Position numbers and translations under genes: made by a program. This document shows positions 55,502 through 62,026 of a stretch of 64,000 bases of DNA, in pieces. Below the pieces are notes generated by a model. It saw only the letters and a list, made by a program, of their open reading frames with translations, searched no databases and had not been told where the DNA came from. The stretch spans positions 92,575 through 156,574 of the forward strand of contig JBFLYK010000011.1 of assembly GCA_040756995.1 (NCBI GenBank), in the 5' to 3' direction. The first letter of the stretch is position 1. Each line of letters opens with the position of its first letter. The DNA comes from BP-133 sp040756995. Lineage in GTDB: Bacteria; Actinomycetota; Acidimicrobiia; IMCC26256; BP-133.

Positions 55502-56500
55502 ATGATGGCGAGGGCCCAGGAGCTTCCCGACCGCAACCTCGGCATGGAGCTCGTCCGGGTGACCGAGGCCGCGGCCATGGCCGCCGCCCGCTGGATGGGC
55601 CGTGGCGACAAGGAGGCCGCCGACGGGGCGGCGGTCGACGCCATGCGGGCCGTCCTCAACGGCGTGTCGATGGACGGGATCGTCGTCATCGGCGAGGGGG
55701 AGAAGGACGAAGCCCCCATGCTCTACAACGGTGAGACGATCGGCGACGGCCACCCGCCGGCGGTCGACATCGCCGTCGACCCCATCGACGGGACCACGCT
55801 CACGTCGCTGGGCCGGCCGAACGCCATCTCGGTCATCGCCCTCTCCGAGCGGGGCACGATGTTCAACCCCGGGCCGTGCGTATATATGGAGAAGATCGCC
55901 ACCGGCCCCGAAGCCGCCGACGCCATCGACCTCACGGCGTCGGTCAAGGCCAACCTCAAGTGGGTGGCCAAGGCCCTGCGCAAGGACGTCGCCGACGTGA
56001 CCGCCGTGATCCTCGACCGGGACCGGCACGCCAAGATCATCAAGGAGTGCCGGGAGGCCGGGGCCCGGATCCGGCTGATCCCCGACGGCGACGTCGCCGG
56101 CGCCATCTCCACCGCCTGGCCGGAGTCGGGCGCCGACATCCTCTTCGGCATCGGCGGCACGCCCGAGGGCGTCATCGCCGCCTGCGCCCTCAAGGCCCTC
56201 GGCGGCGCCATCCAGGGGCGGCTCTGGCCCCGCAACGACGACGAGCGGCAGCGGGCCATCGATGCCGGCTACGACCTCGACCAGGTGCTGACCCTCGACG
56301 ACCTCGTCTCGGGGGATGACGTCTTCTTCGCCGCCACCGGCATCACCGACGGCGAGCTCCTCCGGGGCGTCCGGTTCCGGGGGGACGGGGCCAACACGCA
56401 GTCGCTGGTCATGCGGTCGAAGTCAGGGACGATCCGCAAGATGGACGCCACCCACCGGTGGAAGAAGCTCATGCGCTACAGCTCCATCAACTTCGATTAG
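55502..56500 (+). CDS. glpX: Fructose-1,6-bisphosphatase class II
   Basis: 332 residues. RNLGMELVRVTEAAAMAAAR, GEGEKDEAPMLYNGE and VDPIDGTTLTSLGRPNAISV give the metal- and phosphate-binding sites; GGTPEGVIAACALKALGG is GlpX-specific. A gluconeogenic enzyme. It lies 179 bp upstream of the lanthipeptide synthetase on the same strand. Confidence 0.95.
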   Translation: MMARAQELPDRNLGMELVRVTEAAAMAAARWMGRGDKEAADGAAVDAMRAVLNGVSMDGIVVIGEGEKDEAPMLYNGETIGDGHPPAVDIAVDPIDGTTLTSLGRPNAISVIALSERGTMFNPGPCVYMEKIATGPEAADAIDLTASVKANLKWVAKALRKDVADVTAVILDRDRHAKIIKECREAGARIRLIPDGDVAGAISTAWPESGADILFGIGGTPEGVIAACALKALGGAIQGRLWPRNDDERQRAIDAGYDLDQVLTLDDLVSGDDVFFAATGITDGELLRGVRFRGDGANTQSLVMRSKSGTIRKMDATHRWKKLMRYSSINFD

Positions 56501-56679
56501 CCGCCGACCCTCCGGCGAAAGATTCGGGGCGGATTGAGCAGGAGAACGGGCGCAGCCCGTTGAAGGTCTGAGCCCGTCGCGGTGTTTTGGCACGCGGCGG
56601 GCCGCGGGCCGGTGGGCGACTGGGGAGCTCACCGGGATCCCCCCTTGCCTTCCCCATCTAGGAAGCGAACCCGCTGTCC

Positions 56680-59508
56680 ATGGATGTCGCTCGCCTCGAC
56701 ATGCCACTCCTCGGAGAGCTCAGCGCCACCGGTCGCGCCCTCGTGGCGGCGTCGGGCGGCGAATGGAGCTTCGAGGTCGTTGGTCCGTGGGCCTTCGCCA
56801 CGCCGGTCGGTGCCCGCACCCCGGAGCAGGGCTGGAAGCTCCACATCTCCGCCACCGAGGCCTCGGCGGCCGACGTGCTGGCCGCCACCGTCCCCGTCCT
56901 CGTGGCCGAGGGCGTCCCGTTCAAGTTCGCCGCCGGCCACAAGATCGTCCGGCTCCTCAACTCCACCCACGCCGACCGGGCCTCGGGCGGGAAGTTCATC
57001 ACCGTCTACCCCGCCGACGACGCCCAGGCCGTCCGCCTGGCCGAGGCCTGCCACCGGGCCACCGAGGGTCTGGCCGGGCCGGTCATCCTGTCCGACCGGG
57101 CCTACCGGCCCGGCAGCCTGGTCCACTACCGCTACGGCGGGTTCTCCAGCTCGCCGGCCGTCGACAACGACGGCATCGTCGTCCACCTGATCAAGGGTCC
57201 GGACGGTTCGCCGCTGGCCGACGAGCGCACGCCGTCCTACCGGGCGCCTTCGTGGCTGGCCGACCCGTTCCAGCCGGCCCCGGTGCCGGGCGTGTCCCCG
57301 GAACGGACCGCGGCCGGGAACTCCACCGCGTCAGTGGCCGGCGGCACCGTGGTGCTCAACGGCCGGTACCGCATCCAGGGCGCGCTGAGCCACGCCAACA
57401 AGGGCGGCACCTACCTGGCGGAGGACGACACGACCGGCGCCCTGGTCGTCATCAAGGAAGGCCGGCCCCACGTGGGCGACGACGGCCGGGGCGACGCCCG
57501 GGCCCGGATCCGCCACGAGGCCCGCATGCTGGCGCTGGTCGAGTGTCTGCGCCGGGCGCCGTACCTCGTCGACATCTTCGAGCAGGGCGGGCACGTCTTC
57601 CTGGTCGAGCAGTACGTCGACGCCCCGTCACTGCGGGAGGTCATCGAGGGCGACACCGACTCACCGGCCGCTCCTCTCCCCGCCGACGAGGTGCGATCGC
57701 TGGTCGCGGCGCTGGCCGAGACCATGGCCGCCTTCCACACCGCCGGTGTGGTCATCGGCGACTTCAACCCCAACAACATCCTGGTGACCGACGACGGCGA
57801 CCTCGTGGTGATCGACCTCGAGCACGCCCGCCCGTCCGGCGAGGAGATGGGCGGTCCGGCCGGCACGCCCGGCTACGCCTCACCCGAACAGCTCCAGGGC
57901 CGGTCCCGCGGCGGCGAGGCCGACGACTACTGGAGCCTCGGCGCCACCATCGCCTTCCTCATCACCGGCGCCGACCCGTTCCTGCCGGCCGGCGCCGACG
58001 ACAGCTGGAGTGACCCGGCCCGCCTGGCCACCTGGCTGGAAGCCCAGGTCGCCGCCGGCGTCGCCGACGCCGGGCTGGCCGCCATCGCCCTCGGCGCCAT
58101 GGCCGCCGAGCCGAACGACCGCTTGGGCCCGGATGCCGTCCTGAGCGCCCTCCGGGGGGAGGGGTCCAGGACGGCTCCGGGCCGCGGGGGTCCGACTCCC
58201 TCGGCCGCCCCGGGGGCCGACGACACCGTGGAACGGGCCGCCGACGTGGTCGTCGACCTCGCCGGCTGGCTCCTCGACACCCTGGGCGCCGGCCCCAACG
58301 GCCACCTCTGGCCGGCCGGCGCCGCCGCCGCCTCCCTCGACCCCATCGCCGTCCAGGCCGGGGCCAGCGGCGTGGGCCTCTTCGTGGCCCGGCTGCTCAT
58401 GGCGGCCGGCGACCTGCCCGGCCCGGCGCAGGCTCGGCTCGACGAGGTGCGCCTCCGCGAGGCGCTGTCCCAGACGGCGTCGTGGGTCACCGACCAGCTG
58501 ACCCGCAACCCGCAGCGCCCGCCCGGCCTCTACTTCGGGACCTCCGGCGTCGCCTGGTTCCTGGCCGACGCCGCCGCCGTGCTCGGACGCGACGACCTCC
58601 TCCGCCGGGCCAACGAGCTCGCCCTGGCCCTGCCCGTCCGGGTGCCCAACAGCGACATCACCCACGGCACGGCCGGCATCGGCCTCGGCCAGCTGCGGCA
58701 GTGGATCGCCACCGGCGACGACCGCTTCCTGGCCCGGGCCGTCGTGGCCGCCGAGCAGGTGCTCCGGGCCGCCGTGCGCCACGAGAGCCCGAGCGGGACG
58801 GGCGTGACCTGGCCCGTCCCCCTCGACGCCCCGACCCGCCTCGCCGGCACGGTCGCCTACGGCTACGCCCACGGCAACGCCGGCATCGCCACCTTCCTCT
58901 TCACCGTGGCCGCCGCCACCGGCGAGCCCGAGTTCGCCGACGTGGCGACCGAGGCCCTCCTCACCGTGCTGCCCCATACCGTCAACATCGAGGGCGCCGC
59001 CTACTGGCCGGCCAGCCCCGACCACGCCGGCGACCGGTCGGAGGCCGGGTACTGGCCCTCGTGGTGCAACGGCTCGTCGGGTATCGGCACCGCCTTCGTC
59101 CGGGCCCACCTGGCCACCGGCAATCCCACGTTCCGGCTGGCGGCCGAAGCGGCGGCCAAGGCCGGGCTGCGGGAACGGTGGCGCAGCTCGACCGTGCAGT
59201 GCCACGGCCTGGCCGGTGACGCCGAGCTCCTCGTCGACCTCATGACTCTGCCCGCCCGCCACCTCGAGCCCGCCGATCCCTACCGGCGGGCGGCGCTCGA
59301 CGCCGCCGAGGCACTCCTCCTCCAACGGCGCACGGCCGCCGGCGGCAGCGGCACCGTCTTCGCCGACGACTCCGGCGCCACCATCAGCGCCGGCTTCGGC
59401 ACCGGCCTGGCCGGCACGGGCGCCTTCCTGCTCCGGCTGGTGGCCGGCGGCCCCCGTCCGCTGCTCCTCGACGACCTGTTCACCCCCGAGAGCGGAAACG
59501 ACCGATGA
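56680..59508 (+). CDS. lanKC: Lanthipeptide synthetase, lyase-kinase-cyclase (LanKC/LanL type) with Zn-site cyclase
   Basis: 942 residues in three domains. Residues 1-225 are the phosphopeptide lyase (KIVRLLNSTHADR, GGKFITVYP with Lys105, RPGSLVHYRYGGFSS). Residues 228-490 are a Ser/Thr-kinase-like domain with Lys259 (VVIKEG), catalytic loop GDFNPNN (Asp361, Asn366), Asp379 (IDLEH) and GTPGYASPEQL. Residues ~530-942 are a LanC-type cyclase with THGTAGIG, YAHGNAGI (His731), WCNGSSGIG (Cys796) and QCHGLAGDAE (Cys841-His842). Cys796, Cys841 and His842 match the Zn ligands, which class III cyclases lack and class IV (LanL) enzymes keep. The stop overlaps the peptidase ATG (ATGA). Confidence 0.93.
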   Translation: MDVARLDMPLLGELSATGRALVAASGGEWSFEVVGPWAFATPVGARTPEQGWKLHISATEASAADVLAATVPVLVAEGVPFKFAAGHKIVRLLNSTHADRASGGKFITVYPADDAQAVRLAEACHRATEGLAGPVILSDRAYRPGSLVHYRYGGFSSSPAVDNDGIVVHLIKGPDGSPLADERTPSYRAPSWLADPFQPAPVPGVSPERTAAGNSTASVAGGTVVLNGRYRIQGALSHANKGGTYLAEDDTTGALVVIKEGRPHVGDDGRGDARARIRHEARMLALVECLRRAPYLVDIFEQGGHVFLVEQYVDAPSLREVIEGDTDSPAAPLPADEVRSLVAALAETMAAFHTAGVVIGDFNPNNILVTDDGDLVVIDLEHARPSGEEMGGPAGTPGYASPEQLQGRSRGGEADDYWSLGATIAFLITGADPFLPAGADDSWSDPARLATWLEAQVAAGVADAGLAAIALGAMAAEPNDRLGPDAVLSALRGEGSRTAPGRGGPTPSAAPGADDTVERAADVVVDLAGWLLDTLGAGPNGHLWPAGAAAASLDPIAVQAGASGVGLFVARLLMAAGDLPGPAQARLDEVRLREALSQTASWVTDQLTRNPQRPPGLYFGTSGVAWFLADAAAVLGRDDLLRRANELALALPVRVPNSDITHGTAGIGLGQLRQWIATGDDRFLARAVVAAEQVLRAAVRHESPSGTGVTWPVPLDAPTRLAGTVAYGYAHGNAGIATFLFTVAAATGEPEFADVATEALLTVLPHTVNIEGAAYWPASPDHAGDRSEAGYWPSWCNGSSGIGTAFVRAHLATGNPTFRLAAEAAAKAGLRERWRSSTVQCHGLAGDAELLVDLMTLPARHLEPADPYRRAALDAAEALLLQRRTAAGGSGTVFADDSGATISAGFGTGLAGTGAFLLRLVAGGPRPLLLDDLFTPESGNDR

Positions 59509-61349
59509 CCCAGCTCCACGAAGACGACTTCGAGGGCCTGGCGGCCGCATTGGCCGGCCTTCCCGACCGGCGCGACTTCGCCTTCTCGGCCGAGATCGGC
59601 CGGGCCGCCTGGATCGACGACGACGCCGTCGAGTGGCTCGACGACGACGCGCCCGGCCGTCTCGGCCGGCTGGTGTTCCCCGAGCCGCTCCCCGCTCCCA
59701 CGCAGCTGGAGATCATCGACCGCCGGCTCATGGGCCTGTGCCGGCCCACCGCCGCCGGGCTCGAGGTCATGGCGCTGGACGTCGACGCCGACGCCGGAAC
59801 CGGCACCGCCCGCACCGTGGCCGACCTGGCCACACCCCAGACCTGCCTGCTCCCCCGCCTTCCCGGCGCCGACTGGCAGCTCCTGGCCGTCGTCGGCTTC
59901 GACGACACGACCACCGTGTTCCGTATCAACTGGCGGGACGGGTCGATGACCGAGGCCGGTCGCCTCCCGGCCCCGCTGGCCGGCGGGGCGTGGCTCGACG
60001 ACGTCGGCGAGAAGCTGGCCGTCAACCTGGCCGGGGAATCGGGCCGGTCCAGCGTCTACGTCGTCGAGTTCGCCAGCAAGAGCTTCTCCCGGCTGTTCGA
60101 GGCGTCGCCCGACAGCGAAGACCGCATCGTCCTCTCCGACCCGGCCACCGGCCGGGTGGTGGTCACCACCGACGCCTTCGGCTACCCGGCGGTCGGCATC
60201 GCCGAGCCCAAGGCCGCGGCCGGCATCCGGTTCATCCCGGCCCTGGAGGAGGGCGACGAGGCCGGCGAGCCCTGCGCTCTGCTGCCCGACGGCCGGACCC
60301 TGGTTCTCCGCCACGAGAACGGCGTCGAGAGCCACCTCCGGCTGGCCGACGGCCAGGGCCTCGAGGTGGCGGGCCCCATCCCGCTGCCAACCGGCGAGGT
60401 CGGCACGCCCGTCGTGGTGGCCGGCCACCGGCTGCGCTTCCCGTTCTCCGCTCCCGACGAGCCCTGGCGCCCCGCCTCCTTCGATCTGCGGACGGGCGCC
60501 TTCGCCTTCGACCCGCTGCCCGACGACGGCCGCCGCCAGGAGCCGCTGGTGGCCGCCCGGGTGGCGTCCTTCCCCTCCGGGGCCGGGCCGATGCCGGCGC
60601 TGGTCTATCCCCCCGCGGCCTCCGACGGGCCGCTCTCGGGGTCAGGCCTGGCGGTGGTGGCCCTCCACGGAGGGCCCATCGCCCGCTACGGCGCCGCGCT
60701 GGTGCCGGAGTTCCAGCTGTTCGCCCGCCTCGGGCTGCCCACCGTGGCGCTCAATTACCCGGGCAGCACGGGGTCGGGGCACGAGTACACCCGCTCGCTG
60801 TTCGGCCGGGCCGGCGCCATCGATCTCGAAGCGGTCACCTCCGTGATCGACGGACTCACCGCCGAGGGCCGGAGGGTCATTCTCTACGGCGAGAGCTACG
60901 GGGCCTTCCTGGCCCTCTCAGCGGCCGCTGTACGGCCCTGTGCCGGTGTGATCGCCTTCGCGCCGTTCGCCTCCTTCGAGAGCCTGAGCGGCTCCGGATC
61001 GCCCGAGGTCCGAGACCTTCTCGACCTGCTCGGCGGAGGAAATCACGCTGCATACGGGAGGAATCTGCTGACGGGCTGCCGAACCATACGGGGCAAGGTG
61101 CTCATCTCTCATGGCACCGCGGATATCAGGATTCCCGCAGCAGAGTCCTGGGCTCTGGTCCAGGCGCTGCGGGGCAGAGAAGAAGCTGGGGAACACGACG
61201 TGCGGTTCGTCGCTATGGAAGGCCAGGGGCATGACCTCTCTGGCCGTCCTGTGCTCCAGCGGTGGTATCGGGAGATCGCCACGTTCGTGGCGAGCCTTCC
61301 GGGTTCGAGAACGCCTGCCCAACGAGAACACCAGCAGCAGGGGCGTTGA
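59505..61349 (+). CDS. S9-family serine peptidase of the lanthipeptide cluster (probable leader processing)
   Basis: 614 residues. An N-terminal propeller-like region leads to an alpha/beta-hydrolase domain: VVALHGGPIARYG, NYPGSTGSGHEYTRSLFGRA, nucleophile Ser464 in YGESYGAF, Asp540 in SHGTADIRIP and His576 in EGQGHD. Prolyl oligopeptidases of this family process leaders in some class III clusters (for example FlaP). Codon use shifts from about 61000 to the stop: A/T-ending codons and AGA/AGG become common, unlike the first 500 codons. It is coupled to the synthetase gene and followed 43 bp later by the first precursor. Confidence 0.9.
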   Translation: MTQLHEDDFEGLAAALAGLPDRRDFAFSAEIGRAAWIDDDAVEWLDDDAPGRLGRLVFPEPLPAPTQLEIIDRRLMGLCRPTAAGLEVMALDVDADAGTGTARTVADLATPQTCLLPRLPGADWQLLAVVGFDDTTTVFRINWRDGSMTEAGRLPAPLAGGAWLDDVGEKLAVNLAGESGRSSVYVVEFASKSFSRLFEASPDSEDRIVLSDPATGRVVVTTDAFGYPAVGIAEPKAAAGIRFIPALEEGDEAGEPCALLPDGRTLVLRHENGVESHLRLADGQGLEVAGPIPLPTGEVGTPVVVAGHRLRFPFSAPDEPWRPASFDLRTGAFAFDPLPDDGRRQEPLVAARVASFPSGAGPMPALVYPPAASDGPLSGSGLAVVALHGGPIARYGAALVPEFQLFARLGLPTVALNYPGSTGSGHEYTRSLFGRAGAIDLEAVTSVIDGLTAEGRRVILYGESYGAFLALSAAAVRPCAGVIAFAPFASFESLSGSGSPEVRDLLDLLGGGNHAAYGRNLLTGCRTIRGKVLISHGTADIRIPAAESWALVQALRGREEAGEHDVRFVAMEGQGHDLSGRPVLQRWYREIATFVASLPGSRTPAQREHQQQGR

Positions 61350-61392
61350 GCAGGCGGCCTCGGGAAGACCAACCCGAAAGGAGGTGAACAAT

Positions 61393-61575
61393 ATGTTCGA
61401 GCTCACCACCGGTGCGGACACGCTTGGTCTGCAGTCGGTTGCTGAGATGCCTGAGCTGGGCCGGCGTCACCACCGTTCCAAGAGCTACCGCAAGAACGTG
61501 TGCCTCATCACGCTCAACGGCTCGCTCAACGGCCTCGGCATCCTGAACATCCTGAACGGGTTCGGCGGTTTCTAA
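61393..61575 (+). CDS. lanA: Lanthipeptide precursor peptide 1
   Basis: 60 residues from ATG 61393, preceded by an almost perfect Shine-Dalgarno AAAGGAGGTGA (61376-61386). Leader MFELTTGADTLGLQSVAE carries the L-x-LQS pattern of class III leaders (SapB: FDLQSME). The core region from Ser31 reads SYRKNVCLITLNGS and ends GFGGF; the only Cys is Cys37, with Ser29, Ser31, Thr40 and Ser44 as possible dehydration sites. NG occurs three times. Its position after synthetase and peptidase supports the call. Confidence 0.88.
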   Translation: MFELTTGADTLGLQSVAEMPELGRRHHRSKSYRKNVCLITLNGSLNGLGILNILNGFGGF

Positions 61576-61606
61576 GTCGCCAACCAACTCACCAATTTCG
61601 ACGGGC

Positions 61607-61639
61607 GGCACAGGGTCCCCGAAAGGCGGGACCCGTGCC
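61607..61639. promoter_or_regulatory. Hairpin between the two precursor genes
   Basis: GGCACAGGGTCCC and GGGACCCGTGCC pair over 12 bp with one bulge. There is no U-tract. It may stop part of the transcription or protect the upstream precursor mRNA. Confidence 0.6.
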
Positions 61640-61704
61640 TCCCGATCGATACTCCGCCCGGGACGCCGGGCGACTGATCGCATGTGCGAAAGGGGATCCA
61701 CCAA

Positions 61705-61890
61705 ATGTTCGAGCTCACCGGTGCCGACGTCCTCGGCCTGCAGTCGGTTGCTGAGACCGCCCAGCTTCGTCGGCGTGGCGGCCACGGCGGTGGCAGCAGC
61801 TACCGCAAGAACGTCTGCCTCATCACGCTGAACGGCTCCGCCAACGGCCTCTCGATCCTGAACATCCTGAACGGGTTCGGCGGCTTCTAA
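61705..61890 (+). CDS. lanA: Lanthipeptide precursor peptide 2
   Basis: 61 residues; ATG 61705 is chosen because the peptide then aligns from MFELT with precursor 1, and AAAGGGG lies 9 nt upstream. The leader keeps GLQSVAE but has RRRGGHGGG instead of the MPELGRRHHR segment and contains no proline. The last 30 residues differ from precursor 1 at two positions only (Leu to Ala, Gly to Ser). Cys38 is the sole Cys; Ser31, Ser32, Thr41, Ser45 and Ser50 could be dehydrated. Confidence 0.88.
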   Translation: MFELTGADVLGLQSVAETAQLRRRGGHGGGSSYRKNVCLITLNGSANGLSILNILNGFGGF

Positions 61891-61901
61891 GCAGCCTCAC
61901 T

Positions 61902-61950
61902 GCCGGCCTGGCGCCGGGCCTTCGGGTCCGACGCCAGCCGGCCTTTTTTT
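61902..61950 (+). terminator. Rho-independent terminator after the precursors
   Basis: GCCGGCCTGGCG and CGCCAGCCGGC form a stem with one bulge, followed by seven T (61944-61950). It ends the precursor transcript 12 bp after the second stop, so the exporter needs readthrough or its own promoter. Confidence 0.85.
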
Positions 61951-62026
61951 CGCGTTTGGGGACATTCGTTGCTCCTCCTGCCATCGGGCGCAGGACTGAA
62001 GGGCCATCTCCTTGAAAGAACCCCTC

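Noticed and set aside
61393..61890. Labionin motif SxxSxxxC in the precursor cores
   Set aside because: The Ser-Ser spacing is SxS in precursor 1 and SS in precursor 2, so the canonical motif is absent; a standard labionin is not claimed.
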